Shown here: one piece after another, positions 12,255 through 21,783 of the stretch | How positions within the stretch are numbered: the first letter of the stretch is position 1 | How the letters are laid out: every line of letters begins with the position of its first letter | Source: Betaproteobacteria bacterium | Lineage (GTDB): Bacteria > Pseudomonadota > Gammaproteobacteria > Burkholderiales > Rhodocyclaceae | DNA length: 64,000 bases | Assembly (NCBI GenBank): GCA_012026885.1 | Contig: VEPL01000007.1 | Location: 1-64,000, forward strand | Direction of reading: 5' to 3' | The notes under the pieces: generated by a model | What the model was told of the DNA's origin: nothing | Seen by the model: only the letters and a program-made list of their open reading frames with translations | The model's database searches: none | Made by a program: the position numbers and the translations under genes

Positions 12255-12805
12255 TGAAAGTTACGCCGACGGTGATCCCCGACCTGCTGCTCATCGAACC
12301 GAACGTCTTCGGCGACGCGCGCGGCTTCTTCTTCGAGAGCTTCAATGCCCGTGCCTTCGCCGAGGCCACCGGCCTTGACGTCAGTTTCGTGCAGGACAAC
12401 CACTCCAAGTCGGCGAAGAACGTCCTGCGCGGACTTCATTACCAGTTGCCCCCCAGGGCCCAGGGCAAGCTCGTGCGCGTGGTGCAGGGCGAAGTCTTCG
12501 ATGTCGCGGTCGACATCCGCAAGGGCTCGAAAACCTTCGGGCAATGGGTGGGTGAAATCCTGAGCGCGGAAAACAAGAAGCAGTTCTGGGTTCCGCCCGG
12601 CTTCGCCCATGGATTCCTGACGCTCTCCGAAACGGCGGAGTTTCTCTACAAGACCACCGACTACTATTCGCCGGAGCACGAGCGCTGCATACGGTGGGAT
12701 GATCCTGAAATCGCCATTAAGTGGCCGTTGACCGTAGCAAGACCGATTCTCGCTGCCAAGGACGCTGCCGCGCCGCCATTACCGGCAGCTGAATCCTTCG
12801 CCTGA
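12254..12805 (+). CDS. rfbC: dTDP-4-dehydrorhamnose 3,5-epimerase
   Basis: This cupin-fold epimerase of 183 aa acts between RfbB and RfbD. RGLHYQLPP contains the catalytic histidine, followed by GKLVRVVQGEVFDVAVDIR and the FWVPPGFAHGFLTL segment typical of RmlC. Length is normal. It is translationally coupled to rfbA. After it the gene-dense run breaks at a gap of about 320 bases before glmS. Confidence 0.96.
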   Translation: MKVTPTVIPDLLLIEPNVFGDARGFFFESFNARAFAEATGLDVSFVQDNHSKSAKNVLRGLHYQLPPRAQGKLVRVVQGEVFDVAVDIRKGSKTFGQWVGEILSAENKKQFWVPPGFAHGFLTLSETAEFLYKTTDYYSPEHERCIRWDDPEIAIKWPLTVARPILAAKDAAAPPLPAAESFA

Positions 12806-13011
12806 TCGAGAGGGGTATCCAGATAAGCGAGGTATTGGGAAGATATTCCCGAAGCCCGACATGAATGTGGCGTCACGCCGGTCGCATGGCCGCCTGCCGG
12901 TGTCCATCCCGCTGTCGCCCACAGGCAGTTCAATGAACTGGGCGCGCAGGGCGTTCGTGCCCTCAGAAGGCCGACCTACATGCGGCAAGACTGCAAGTGC
13001 GCGCGTTTGGC

Positions 13012-13028
13012 GCAGGAGTCGAACCTGC
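13012..13028 (-). other. tRNA T-arm-like remnant
   Basis: On the minus strand this reads as a five-base stem GCAGG, seven-base loop TTCGACT and closing CCTGC, the exact geometry of a tRNA T-arm. No matching acceptor stem, D-arm or valid anticodon stem could be built around it, so it is not a functional tRNA. It may be a leftover tRNA 3' end, as left by integration events, or a chance hairpin. Confidence 0.3.
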
Positions 13029-13071
13029 GGGTTTGAAGGCTTGGCCGCACGTGCACCACAATGACGCTCGC

Positions 13072-13100
13072 TTTCCCGTGTGGGGGGGAGTTGCTATAAT
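13072..13100 (+). promoter_or_regulatory. Sigma-70 promoter for glmS with a G7 tract in the spacer
   Basis: A perfect TATAAT -10 lies at 13095-13100. TTTCCC at 13072-13077 is a moderate -35, separated by exactly 17 bases. The spacer contains seven consecutive G residues (13082-13088). The -10 sits 26 bases before the GTG start, leaving a short leader with an AGGGGG ribosome-binding site. Confidence 0.6.
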
Positions 13101-13126
13101 TTCGCCTTTTCGAGCAGGGGGCTCTC

Positions 13127-14950
13127 GTGTGCGGCATCGTTGCGGCTACGGCTGGCAATAACATCGTTCCGGTCCTGATCGAAGGCCTCAAGAAGCTCGA
13201 ATACCGTGGTTACGACTCAGCCGGATTGGCGGTGATCGCCGGCAACGAAATCGAGCGTACCCGCGCTGTCGGCCGCGTCGCGGAACTTGAAGCTGCCGCT
13301 GGCCAAATTGCCGCCACCACCGGCATCGCCCATACCCGCTGGGCCACGCATGGCGTGCCCGCTGAGCGCAACGCCCACCCGCACGTTTCCGGCGGCATCG
13401 CCGTTGTCCATAACGGCATCATCGAGAATTACGAAGCCCTGCGTTCTGAGCTGACGGACCAAGGCTACGTTTTTACCTCAGATACCGACACCGAAAGCAT
13501 TGCGCATCTGATCGAAGCGACCCTGCAGACCAACGGCAATCTGTTCGCCGCCGTGCGTCTCGCCTGCCAGCGCCTGATCGGCGCCTACGCCATCGCTGTC
13601 ATTGACCAGACGCAACCGGACAGAGTGGTTGTCGCCCGAGAGGGCTCGCCGCTGCTGCTCGGTCTTTCTGATTCCGGCAACTATGCGGCTTCCGATGCTT
13701 CGGCGCTGCTCCAGGTGACCCGCAACATGGTCTATCTGGAAAACGGCGATATCGCCGAGTTGACCGCATCCGGCATTCGTATCTCTCGTCTGGACGGCAC
13801 TCCGGTCAAACGCCCGGTCCACGTTTCCGAGCTCTCCGCAGATGCCGTCGAACTCGGCAACTATCGGCACTACATGCAGAAGGAGATCTTCGAGCAGCCG
13901 GAAGCGCTAGCCAATACGCTCGAAGCCGTCGGCGGCAGCAAGACCATCCAGCCCGGCATCTTCGGGGCCGGAGCGGCGGGAATGCTGGCCGGCATCGATT
14001 CCGTCCTCATTCTGGCCTGCGGCACCAGCGCCCATTCCGGCTATACCGCCCGCTACTGGCTAGAAGCCATCGCCGGGGTGCCGTGCAATGTCGAGATCGC
14101 CAGCGAATACCGCTACCGGACCTCGGTGCCGAATCCCCGCCAACTGGTGGTTGCCATTTCCCAATCCGGGGAAACGGCCGACACGCTCGCCGCGCTCCGC
14201 CACGCCAAGAGCCTCGGTCAGGAAAACACGCTGGCCATCTGTAACGTGCCGGAGTCAGCCATCGTTCGCGAATGTGCCCTACGCTTCATCACCCGCGCCG
14301 GCCCCGAGATCGGTGTTGCGTCGACCAAGGCGTTCACGACCCAACTCGCAGCGCTCTTCCTGCTAACGCTGGTTCTCGCCAAGGTCCGCCAGAGGCTCGC
14401 ACCGCCGCAGGAGAATTGCTTCCTAGACCAGTTGCGTCATCTGCCGGTCGCGGTCAACAAGGTGCTCGCGCTGGAGCCGGCAATCGAGGCATGGGCCGAG
14501 CGCTTCGCCGACAAGCAACACGCGCTTTTCCTGGGGCGCGGCCGGCACTACCCGATCGCCCTCGAAGGCGCGCTCAAGTTAAAGGAAATCTCCTATATCC
14601 ACGCCGAAGCCTACCCGGCCGGCGAACTAAAGCACGGGCCGCTGGCTCTGGTCGATGCGAACATGCCGGTGATTTCGGTCGCGCCCAATGACGACCTGCT
14701 CGACAAGCTGAAGTCCAACCTAAAGGAAGTGCAGGCGCGGGGTGGCGAACTTTACGTCTTCGCCGACGAAGATAGCCAGATCCCTGAATCAGACGCCGTG
14801 CACATCTTGCGCTTGCCGGAACACTATGGCGAGTTATCGCCTATTCTGCATGTCATTCCCTTGCAATTGCTCTCCTACCATGTAGCACTTGTCAAGGGGA
14901 CGGATGTGGACAAGCCAAGAAATCTCGCCAAGTCAGTAACCGTGGAGTAG
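13127..14950 (+). CDS. glmS: Glutamine--fructose-6-phosphate aminotransferase (isomerizing)
   Basis: GlmS (607 aa) makes glucosamine-6-phosphate, the committed precursor of UDP-GlcNAc. The GTG start is fixed by the required Cys directly after the initiator Met (MCGIVAA), which becomes the glutaminase nucleophile. GYDSAG and HTRWATHG belong to the glutaminase domain; two SIS sugar-isomerase domains follow ([17 protein letters not shown]), and the C-terminus [13 protein letters not shown] is canonical. It sits directly before four UDP-sugar modules that would draw on UDP-GlcNAc, with two bases to the next gene. No ribozyme-like leader is possible in the short 5' region. Confidence 0.97.
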   Translation: MCGIVAATAGNNIVPVLIEGLKKLEYRGYDSAGLAVIAGNEIERTRAVGRVAELEAAAGQIAATTGIAHTRWATHGVPAERNAHPHVSGGIAVVHNGIIENYEALRSELTDQGYVFTSDTDTESIAHLIEATLQTNGNLFAAVRLACQRLIGAYAIAVIDQTQPDRVVVAREGSPLLLGLSDSGNYAASDASALLQVTRNMVYLENGDIAELTASGIRISRLDGTPVKRPVHVSELSADAVELGNYRHYMQKEIFEQPEALANTLEAVGGSKTIQPGIFGAGAAGMLAGIDSVLILACGTSAHSGYTARYWLEAIAGVPCNVEIASEYRYRTSVPNPRQLVVAISQSGETADTLAALRHAKSLGQENTLAICNVPESAIVRECALRFITRAGPEIGVASTKAFTTQLAALFLLTLVLAKVRQRLAPPQENCFLDQLRHLPVAVNKVLALEPAIEAWAERFADKQHALFLGRGRHYPIALEGALKLKEISYIHAEAYPAGELKHGPLALVDANMPVISVAPNDDLLDKLKSNLKEVQARGGELYVFADEDSQIPESDAVHILRLPEHYGELSPILHVIPLQLLSYHVALVKGTDVDKPRNLAKSVTVE

Positions 14951-14952
14951 CC

Positions 14953-16248
14953 GTGAACCTGAATGAGGTGAGGATTGCCATCATCGGTCTTGGTTATGTT
15001 GGCTTGCCGCTCGCGGTCGAATTCGGCAAGTTCAGGCCGGTCATCGGCTTCGACATCAATCCTTCCCGTATTGCCGAGTTGCGTGCCGGCAAAGATTGTA
15101 CGCTCGAGGTGTTGCCGCAAGATTTGAGGGCAGCCAAACAGCTTGTTTTTAGCGATAACTATGATGATCTTGCCAATTGTGGCATTTTCATTGTTACGGT
15201 ACCGACACCCGTCGACAAGGCCAACCGGCCCGACCTAACGCCCATTGTCAAGGCCAGCGAAACAGTCGGTAGGGTTATGACGCCGGGGGCGGTAGTCATC
15301 TACGAATCCACGGTCTATCCCGGATGCACCGAGGAGGTTTGCGTCCCGGTTCTCGAGAAGTACTCCGGCCTCAAGTTCAATGTTGATTTTTTCTGCGGTT
15401 ATAGCCCGGAACGCATTAACCCGGGCGACAAGGTCAATACGCTGACCAAAATCAAAAAAATTACCAGCGGGTCCACCCGGGTTGTGGCTGAGGCGATCGA
15501 CGATCTTTACGCCAGAATCATCACGGCGGGCACTTTCCCGGCCACTAGCATTCGCGTTGCCGAGGCTGCCAAGGTCATCGAGAACACCCAGCGCGACATC
15601 AACATCGCGCTCGTCAATGAACTCTCGGTAATCTTCGATCGCTTGGGCATTGATACCATTGAAGTGCTTGAGGCCGCTGGGAGCAAATGGAACTTTCTGC
15701 CTTTCCGCCCGGGTATGGTGGGCGGCCATTGCATCGGTGTCGATCCGTACTATCTGACCCATAAGGCCGAGGAGGTCGGTTACCATCCGCAGGTCATACT
15801 TGCCGGTCGCCGCATCAACGACAACATGGCGCGTTACGCGGCGCGTAGCCTGATTCGATTAATGCTGCGAAACGGCATTGATGTTCCCCGCAGCACAGTA
15901 GGTGTGCTGGGAATTACCTTCAAGGAAAATTGCCCGGACATTCGCAACAGCAAGGTCGCTGACCTCGTCGCCGAACTGCAAAGCTGGGGAGTATCGGTTG
16001 TCGTTTCAGACCCGTGGGCCAACGAAGACGAAGTATTTCAAGAGTATGGCATCCGCCTCGGGCGTATTGACGCCGCCCACCAGGTCGACGCCCTGATCGT
16101 CGCTGTCGGCCATAACGAGTTCCGCAGAGAATGTCCTTCGGCACTGCGTGCCTTGTGCCGCGGAAATAGACCGGTGCTGGGTGACCTGAAAGCACTCTTC
16201 GACCGTCATGCCGCTGCAGACGCCGGATTTACCGTTTTTCGCCTGTAG
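14953..16248 (+). CDS. wbpA: UDP-N-acetylglucosamine 6-dehydrogenase (WbpA/TviB-like)
   Basis: This nucleotide-sugar dehydrogenase of 431 aa oxidises C-6 of a UDP-HexNAc to the uronic acid, using NAD twice. GLGYVG at residues 12-17 binds NAD, and the catalytic cysteine is C260 in GGHCIGVDPYYL. It differs clearly from the UDP-glucose dehydrogenase at 56114 and resembles the WbpA/TviB/WbpO group. The GTG start follows the glmS stop by two bases. The next three genes complete a WbpA-B-D-E-like set, so UDP-GlcNAc is the likely substrate. The exact HexNAc epimer is inferred from context. Confidence 0.88.
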   Translation: MNLNEVRIAIIGLGYVGLPLAVEFGKFRPVIGFDINPSRIAELRAGKDCTLEVLPQDLRAAKQLVFSDNYDDLANCGIFIVTVPTPVDKANRPDLTPIVKASETVGRVMTPGAVVIYESTVYPGCTEEVCVPVLEKYSGLKFNVDFFCGYSPERINPGDKVNTLTKIKKITSGSTRVVAEAIDDLYARIITAGTFPATSIRVAEAAKVIENTQRDINIALVNELSVIFDRLGIDTIEVLEAAGSKWNFLPFRPGMVGGHCIGVDPYYLTHKAEEVGYHPQVILAGRRINDNMARYAARSLIRLMLRNGIDVPRSTVGVLGITFKENCPDIRNSKVADLVAELQSWGVSVVVSDPWANEDEVFQEYGIRLGRIDAAHQVDALIVAVGHNEFRRECPSALRALCRGNRPVLGDLKALFDRHAAADAGFTVFRL

Positions 16249-16258
16249 GGCCCAGACC

Positions 16259-17317
16259 ATGCGCAATTACCCTGTAATCAAGGATCGCAAGATCCGCTTC
16301 GCATTGGTTGGCTGCGGGCGGATCTCGGCAAATCATTTCGGTTCTATGGAGAAGCACGCGGACAACATTGAAATAACGGATGTCTGTGACGTAGACCGTA
16401 CGGCGCTCGACAAGGCGATGCTGCGGACTGGTGCTGTTGGCCACCTGAACATGAGCGAAATGTTACGGACCACTGCTGCGGACATTGTCGTCCTCACTAC
16501 GCCCAGCGGGCTGCACCCGGAGCAGGCTATCGAGGTGGCTGAATCCGGTCGCCATGTGATGACCGAGAAACCGATGGCGACGCGTTGGCATGACGGCCTG
16601 CGCATGGTCAAGGCTTGTGATGATGCCGGCGTGCGCTTGTTCGTTGTCAAACAGAACCGGCGCAACGCGACCCTGCAACTTCTCAAGCGTGCCGTCGAGC
16701 AGAAGCGCTTCGGCCGAATTTACATGGTCAACATCAACGTCTTCTGGACGCGCCCCCAAGAGTATTACGACAGTGCCAAGTGGCGCGGTACGTGGGAGTT
16801 TGACGGCGGCGCCTTCATGAACCAGGCTAGCCACTACGTGGACCTGCTGGACTGGCTCATCGGGCCGATCGAAAGCATCCAGGCCTACACGGCCACGCTA
16901 GAGCGGAATATCGAGGTCGAGGACAGCGGTGTACTGAGCATCCGCTGGCGTTCCGGCGCGCTCGGGTCGATGAACGTCACCATGCTCACCTATCCGAAGA
17001 ATCTCGAGGGTAGTATCACGATCCTGGGCGAGAAGGGCACCGTCCGTGTTGGCGGTGTTGCGGTCAACGAGATTCAGCACTGGGAATTCGCCGAAAAACT
17101 CCCCGAGGACGAACATATCGCCACCGCCAGCTACGAAACCACTTCGGTATATGGCTTCGGCCACCCGCTTTACTACGACAACGTGATCAAGGTGATGCGC
17201 GGCGAAGCCCAGCCGGAGACAGATGGTCGCGAAGGCCTGAGGTCGCTGGAGACCCTGATTGCTGCTTACCTGGCCTCGCGCGATGGTCGGCGCGTTTCAC
17301 TGCCGCTGGATTTCTGA
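16259..17317 (+). CDS. wbpB: Gfo/Idh/MocA oxidoreductase, UDP-GlcNAcA 3-dehydrogenase-like (WbpB/WlbA)
   Basis: A 352-aa NAD-dependent sugar oxidoreductase. Residues 18-23 (GCGRIS) are the nucleotide-binding turn, EKP at 103-105 is the catalytic-lysine motif of the family, and [13 protein letters not shown] carries the conserved His and Asp. WbpB/WlbA enzymes oxidise C-3 of UDP-GlcNAcA to the 3-keto sugar. The ATG at 16259 is chosen because the longer frame would start inside the preceding gene and prefix 17 unrelated residues. The acyltransferase starts three bases downstream. Confidence 0.85.
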   Translation: MRNYPVIKDRKIRFALVGCGRISANHFGSMEKHADNIEITDVCDVDRTALDKAMLRTGAVGHLNMSEMLRTTAADIVVLTTPSGLHPEQAIEVAESGRHVMTEKPMATRWHDGLRMVKACDDAGVRLFVVKQNRRNATLQLLKRAVEQKRFGRIYMVNINVFWTRPQEYYDSAKWRGTWEFDGGAFMNQASHYVDLLDWLIGPIESIQAYTATLERNIEVEDSGVLSIRWRSGALGSMNVTMLTYPKNLEGSITILGEKGTVRVGGVAVNEIQHWEFAEKLPEDEHIATASYETTSVYGFGHPLYYDNVIKVMRGEAQPETDGREGLRSLETLIAAYLASRDGRRVSLPLDF

Positions 17318-17319
17318 GC

Positions 17320-17895
17320 ATGGCGGTGAGCATTCATCCCAGTGCCATCGTGGACGAGGGGGCACAGATTGGCGATGGGTCACGGGTCTGGCACTTCGCC
17401 CACATCTGTGCCGGCGCGCGTATAGGCGAGCGTTGCTCGTTCGGGCAGAACGTCTTCGTCGGCAACGATGTGACTATCGGCAATAACGTCAAGGTCCAGA
17501 ATAATGTCTCCATCTACGATGCGGTGCATATCGAGGACGATGTTTTCTGCGGGCCGAGCATGGTATTCACCAACGTCTACAACCCACGCTCGGCGGTCAC
17601 GCGCAAAGATGAATACCGGGTCACGCGGGTAAAAAAAGGTGCGACCTTGGGTGCCAATTCGACCATCATTTGCGGCGTCACCATAGGGGAATATGCGTTT
17701 GTCGCCGCAGGTGCAGTGATCAACCGTGACGTGAAATGCTTCGCCTTGATGGTGGGAGTTCCTGCGCGTCAGATCGGATGGATGGGGCGGTATGGCGAGC
17801 GGCTTGACTTGCCACTGGAGGGGGATGGTTTTTATGTCTGCAGCGTGACTGGTGACCGCTATCTTCTGGCAGACGGAATGGTGCAATGTCTATAA
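17320..17895 (+). CDS. wbpD: Left-handed beta-helix N-acetyltransferase (WbpD-like)
   Basis: A hexapeptide-repeat acetyltransferase (191 aa) whose isoleucine/valine-rich repeats run from about residue 3 to 150 (for example [17 protein letters not shown]). WbpD-type enzymes acetylate the 3-amino group of UDP-GlcNAc(3NH2)A using acetyl-CoA. Its position between WbpB-like and WbpE-like genes supports this role. The coding end overlaps the following aminotransferase start by ten bases. Confidence 0.85.
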   Translation: MAVSIHPSAIVDEGAQIGDGSRVWHFAHICAGARIGERCSFGQNVFVGNDVTIGNNVKVQNNVSIYDAVHIEDDVFCGPSMVFTNVYNPRSAVTRKDEYRVTRVKKGATLGANSTIICGVTIGEYAFVAAGAVINRDVKCFALMVGVPARQIGWMGRYGERLDLPLEGDGFYVCSVTGDRYLLADGMVQCL

Positions 17896-19007
17896 GAACG
17901 ATTCCTTTCGTCGACCTCAAGGCTCAATACGATGTCCTGAAGCCGAGGATTCAGGACAGGATCAATCGTGTTCTGGAGCATGGTCAATACATCATGGGGC
18001 CTGAAGTTCGGGAACTTGAAGACAGGCTTGCAGAATATGTTGGCGTAAAGCATTGCGTATCCGCCAGCAGCGGTACAGATACATTGCTTATCGCCATGAT
18101 GGCTCTGGGTATTGGCTATGGCGACGAGGTCATCACGACGCCGTTTACATTTGTTGCAACTGGCGAAATGATTGCGTTGCTTGGCGCAGTCCCCGTTTTT
18201 GTCGATATCGACCCAAAGACATACAACATCGATCCGTCCAAAATCGAATCATTGATTACACCAAAGACCAAGGCAATCATGCCGGTTAGCCTCTTTGGAC
18301 AATGTGCCGACATGGATGTAATCAACTCGATTGCGAACATGCATGGACTGCCGGTAATCGAAGATGCGGCTCAATCCTTTGGTGCTACTTATAAAGGGCG
18401 GAAATCCTGTGGGCTATCGACTATTGGTTCCACCAGTTTTTTTCCGAGCAAACCGCTCGGTGCCTATGGCGATGGTGGAGCACTATTCACCGATGACGAT
18501 GCTTTGGCCAAGTTAATGCGAGAGATTCGCGTGCATGGCCAGGATCGTCGATATCACCATCCGCGCATCGGCATAAACGGGCGCCTGGATACACTGCAAG
18601 CAGCGATATTGCTGGCCAAACTGGAACGATTCGATTGGGAAGTCGACAGAAGGCAAGCAGTCGGGGCTCGGTATACGCAGCTTCTAGCCGAACGCTGTCA
18701 TGAAGTGCAGACGCCGTACATTCCGCCTTGCAACACAAGCGTCTATGCCCAGTACAGTATTCTTGTGGAAGATCGTAATGCCATTGCCGACAAACTTAAG
18801 GCGAAGGGAATTCCTACGGCCGTTCACTACCCTGTTCCCCTCAACCGGCAACCGGCTTACATCGCTTGTCATGAGAATGTTCTGACTCCGATATCCGATT
18901 CTATTTCAGCAAGAATCTTAAGCCTGCCAATGGGGCCGGATGTCGTGCTCGATGATCAGGATTATGTCGTTGAAGCTATTCTGGAAGCTGTCGAAACGAC
19001 TAGTTAG
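17886..19007 (+). CDS. wbpE: DegT/DnrJ/EryC1 sugar aminotransferase (WbpE-like)
   Basis: A PLP-dependent sugar aminotransferase of 373 aa. The Schiff-base lysine is K189 in [15 protein letters not shown], and EDAAQSFGA near residue 159 holds the Asp and Gln that contact the cofactor. WbpE-type enzymes transaminate the 3-keto UDP-GlcNAcA with glutamate, coupled to the WbpB redox cycle. The ATG overlaps the previous gene by ten bases. Together 14953-19007 specify a UDP-2,3-diacetamido-2,3-dideoxy-glucuronic acid-type donor. GC is visibly lower than in the rfb genes. Confidence 0.86.
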   Translation: MSIRTIPFVDLKAQYDVLKPRIQDRINRVLEHGQYIMGPEVRELEDRLAEYVGVKHCVSASSGTDTLLIAMMALGIGYGDEVITTPFTFVATGEMIALLGAVPVFVDIDPKTYNIDPSKIESLITPKTKAIMPVSLFGQCADMDVINSIANMHGLPVIEDAAQSFGATYKGRKSCGLSTIGSTSFFPSKPLGAYGDGGALFTDDDALAKLMREIRVHGQDRRYHHPRIGINGRLDTLQAAILLAKLERFDWEVDRRQAVGARYTQLLAERCHEVQTPYIPPCNTSVYAQYSILVEDRNAIADKLKAKGIPTAVHYPVPLNRQPAYIACHENVLTPISDSISARILSLPMGPDVVLDDQDYVVEAILEAVETTS

Positions 19008-19076
19008 CGGTACCCGCAGGTCGGCAATTATTGGCGTGAGTTGGAAGAAAAAATTTTCCGAGAAAGAGAGCAATAA

Positions 19077-20036
19077 ATGGCAATTCAGAACAAGCGCATT
19101 TTCATAACAGGGGGGGCCGGATTTATTGGCTCAACGCTTGCAGCTCGTCTGTGTGAAGCCAATCAAATCGTCCTTTTTGATAACTTGGCACGTGATACCC
19201 TGCGGCATACCGGATTGGCACAGCATAAAAACATCAAGCTTGTTCCGGGTGATGTACTAGATTTTGATGCCGTAAAAGAATCGATGGAAGGCAGTGACAT
19301 TGTCGTTCATGCCGCCGCCATCGCCGGAATCGATACCGTAATCAAGTCGCCGGTCAAGACGATGGAAGTTAACATGATCGGTACGGCTAACGTATTGCGA
19401 GCCGCGCATTTAAACAATGTCCGCGATCGCGTGCTCGATTTTTCGACCTCGGAAGTTTTCGGCTCGATGGCTTACCGCGTTTCCGAGGAGATGCGAACTA
19501 TCGCTGGATCGGCGGGTGAGGCGCGCTGGGTATATGCGGTAAGCAAACTGGCAGGGGAGCACCTTGCCCATGCCTATTTCAAGGAGCATGGCTTGCCAGT
19601 GGTGACAATTCGTCCCTTCAATGTCTACGGCCCTGGTCAGACCGGCGAGGGGGCGATCCAGATTTTTGTTCGTAAGTCGTTACGCAATGACCCGATATCA
19701 ATCTATGGCGACGGCACGCAAATTCGGGCGTGGTGTTACGTGGATGACATGGTGGAAGGGCTGATGTGTGCGCTCGAAAACCCTAAAGCAGTCGGGGAGT
19801 CGTTCAATATAGGAAACGCCCGGGCGGTTACCACGATCTTTGGATTGGCGGAGACCGTATGCCGGGTGCTCGAGTCAAAATCGGAAATTCAATTCAAGCC
19901 AGCGTTATCAGCGGACATCGAATTGCGCATTCCGGAGACGAGTAAGGCGACTGAACTGCTTGGATTCAAGGCGAAAGTTGACCTTGAGGAGGGTATTCGA
20001 AGAACAGCGAGTTGGTATCGGGAGAACGTTCTTTGA
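19077..20036 (+). CDS. Extended SDR nucleotide-sugar enzyme (4,6-dehydratase, decarboxylase or epimerase)
   Basis: A 319-aa NAD-binding enzyme with the glycine motif TGGAGFIGS near residue 11, [10 protein letters not shown] near 122 and the catalytic YAVSK near 155. The STSEV segment, with Glu preceded by Ser, recalls both ArnA-type UDP-GlcA decarboxylases and LegB-type 4,6-dehydratases rather than simple 4-epimerases. The next two genes are an aminotransferase and a NeuD/PglD-like acetyltransferase, so it probably makes the 4-keto sugar that is then aminated and acetylated. A good ribosome-binding site (AAAGAGAG) precedes the ATG. A G7 tract interrupts codons 11-14. The exact reaction is unresolved. 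Confidence 0.75.
   Translation: MAIQNKRIFITGGAGFIGSTLAARLCEANQIVLFDNLARDTLRHTGLAQHKNIKLVPGDVLDFDAVKESMEGSDIVVHAAAIAGIDTVIKSPVKTMEVNMIGTANVLRAAHLNNVRDRVLDFSTSEVFGSMAYRVSEEMRTIAGSAGEARWVYAVSKLAGEHLAHAYFKEHGLPVVTIRPFNVYGPGQTGEGAIQIFVRKSLRNDPISIYGDGTQIRAWCYVDDMVEGLMCALENPKAVGESFNIGNARAVTTIFGLAETVCRVLESKSEIQFKPALSADIELRIPETSKATELLGFKAKVDLEEGIRRTASWYRENVL
19110..19116 (+). repeat. G7 homopolymer near the start of the SDR gene
   Basis: Seven consecutive G residues encode part of the cofactor-binding glycine motif, about 34 bases into the gene at 19077. A one-base slip would truncate the protein early. It may be incidental, since the motif is glycine-rich by necessity. Confidence 0.5.
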
Positions 20037-21136
20037 TTCGCTTGGCCTCACCGGATATCCGGGAAGAGGATATCGATCGCCTGCTGGCAGTGATTCGCAG
20101 CGGGGATTTGGTTCAAGGCAGATCTGTCGAGGAATTTGAGCGCGCCATATGTGACTTTGCCGGAATTCCAAATTGCGCGGCGGTAGCCTCCGGAACGGCA
20201 GCGCTGCACCTTGCGCTCATTGCCTTGGGAATCGGACAAGGTGACCACGTTCTCGTCCCCGCATTTACCTTCCCGGCAACTGCGAATGTCGTCGAGCGTG
20301 TCGGCGCCTCTGTTGTCTTGTGTGATGTAGCCCCCGGCAGCTATGTCGTTACGCCTGATGCCGTCGAGGCGGCATTGTCGTCGTCCAAAGATACCGCAAT
20401 CAAGGCCATTATCCTGGTCCATGAATTCGGGTTTCCCGCGGAGGTTGCCCGGATAGCTGAGATTGCAAGACGGCATGGCGTAAAGTTGATCGAAGATGCG
20501 GCGTGTGCTATGGGCACGATCGCTGATGGATATCATCCTGGCCACTATTCCGATGTGGCCTGTATGTCGTTTCACCCGAGAAAGGCAATTACGACTGGAG
20601 AGGGCGGGGCGCTCCTTTCGCACAACGCTGCGCTTATCGAAGAACTGAAAAGACTGAGAAATCACGGGATAAGGGTACGGGAAAATGGGTTGGATTTCAC
20701 AGAAGCGGGGCTCAACTACCGATTAACCAATTTCCAGGCTGCTCTCGGTATAGGCCAGGTCCATAGATTCACAGACGAATTGATTGCTCGAAAAACATTG
20801 GCCAGTCATTATCGGCTGAGGTTGGATGGTATCCGCCAAATAGGCCTGCCAGATAACTCTTCGGGGCACTCGTGGCAGAGCTTCATGATCGTGGTCGAAG
20901 GCGTGTCGCGAGATTTGCTGAAGGCGCAGCTCCTTGAAAGAGGTGTGGAGTCGAATCTCGGCGCGCAGGCTCTTAATTGCCTGAGTTATTTTCGGGAGAA
21001 GTATCGGACCGACGAATTGTCGTGTCCAGAAGCAACCAGACTCTTTCGGTGTGGTTTGGTTTTGCCGCTGTATGGCAAATTGACGGTTAGCCAGATAGAT
21101 GTCATCTGTGATCAGGTACTGACAGCACTCGCATGA
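20033..21136 (+). CDS. DegT/DnrJ/EryC1 nucleotide-sugar aminotransferase
   Basis: A PLP-dependent sugar aminotransferase of 367 aa. K184 in [14 protein letters not shown] is the Schiff-base lysine, and IEDAACAMG near residue 153 contacts the cofactor. The most likely start is TTG at 20033, which overlaps the preceding TGA and follows a GGAGAA ribosome-binding site by seven bases; a second TTG at 20012 is possible. It probably transaminates the 4-keto product of the preceding SDR. It belongs to the same broad group as ArnB, PglE and LegC but its regiochemistry cannot be read directly. The next gene overlaps by four bases. Confidence 0.85.
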   Translation: MIRLASPDIREEDIDRLLAVIRSGDLVQGRSVEEFERAICDFAGIPNCAAVASGTAALHLALIALGIGQGDHVLVPAFTFPATANVVERVGASVVLCDVAPGSYVVTPDAVEAALSSSKDTAIKAIILVHEFGFPAEVARIAEIARRHGVKLIEDAACAMGTIADGYHPGHYSDVACMSFHPRKAITTGEGGALLSHNAALIEELKRLRNHGIRVRENGLDFTEAGLNYRLTNFQAALGIGQVHRFTDELIARKTLASHYRLRLDGIRQIGLPDNSSGHSWQSFMIVVEGVSRDLLKAQLLERGVESNLGAQALNCLSYFREKYRTDELSCPEATRLFRCGLVLPLYGKLTVSQIDVICDQVLTALA

Positions 21137-21783
21137 AGAATCTAATTCTGGTCGGGGCAGGAGGTACAAGCGCGGACGTGCTCGCACTGGTTGGCGCGAT
21201 CAATGCGAGGCAGCCGCTTTATCGCGTTCTCGGTTTGCTTGACGATGCGGCTGACCTTTGCGGGAAATCACTTTATGGGTTGCCGGTGTTGTGTGGCCTG
21301 GCTGAAGGGGCGCGATGGTGCGATGGGTCTTTCGTAGACTGTCTTGGAGGCCCGTCCAGTTTTGCGAGTCGCGAGGCGGTATTGCGCGATCGCGGATTTG
21401 ATCCAGAGCGGTTCGAGACGATTGTTCATCCGACAGCTTTTGTAGCAGCTGATGCGCAAATCGGCCCCGGCTGCATCATCTATCCAAATGCCGTGATTTT
21501 GGCCGGCGTGAAACTGGGTGTTCACGTCACGGTGTTATCCAACACAGTCCTCAACCATGAGGTTAACGTTGGCGACTATTCCATGCTGGCCAGTGGCGTA
21601 AACGTTTCGGGGCGTGTCCGTATCGGGCGTGCATGCTATATCGGCTCTGGTGCCAGCGTTCGGGAAGGTATTTCCATTGGAGATGGTGCCCTGGTAGGTC
21701 TGGGTAGTGCAGTGGTGCGGGATGTGGCTGCCGACGCGGTAGTGGGGGGCAACCCGGCCCGACCGATTCGGACGGGACAATGA
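21133..21783 (+). CDS. NeuD/PglD-family sugar O/N-acetyltransferase
   Basis: This 216-aa protein has the two-part NeuD/PglD architecture: an N-terminal Rossmann-like UDP-sugar-binding region (ILVGAGGTSADV) and, from about residue 95, a left-handed beta-helix of hexapeptide repeats. NTVLNHEVNVGDYS contains the histidine that serves as general base in PglD. With the aminotransferase upstream, it most likely N-acetylates a UDP-4-amino sugar. ATGA overlaps join it to both neighbours. Confidence 0.83.
   Translation: MKNLILVGAGGTSADVLALVGAINARQPLYRVLGLLDDAADLCGKSLYGLPVLCGLAEGARWCDGSFVDCLGGPSSFASREAVLRDRGFDPERFETIVHPTAFVAADAQIGPGCIIYPNAVILAGVKLGVHVTVLSNTVLNHEVNVGDYSMLASGVNVSGRVRIGRACYIGSGASVREGISIGDGALVGLGSAVVRDVAADAVVGGNPARPIRTGQ

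Larger units (their letters stand above)
12806..13126. other. Intergenic region between rfbC and glmS (321 bases)
   Basis: This is the only gap longer than 300 bases in the window. Short frames here on both strands resemble no protein I recognise. It holds two weak inverted repeats (GGGAA/TTCCC at 12837-12850; AGGGC/GCCCT in the middle), a tRNA T-arm-like element on the minus strand at 13012-13028, and the glmS promoter at the right end. No clear terminator with a T-tract follows rfbC. Confidence 0.6.

Noticed and set aside
13005-13070. Complete tRNA gene on the minus strand around the T-arm
   Set aside because: No paired acceptor or anticodon stem could be formed. The CTTCAAA loop-like segment, reminiscent of a selenocysteine tRNA, has no flanking stem.
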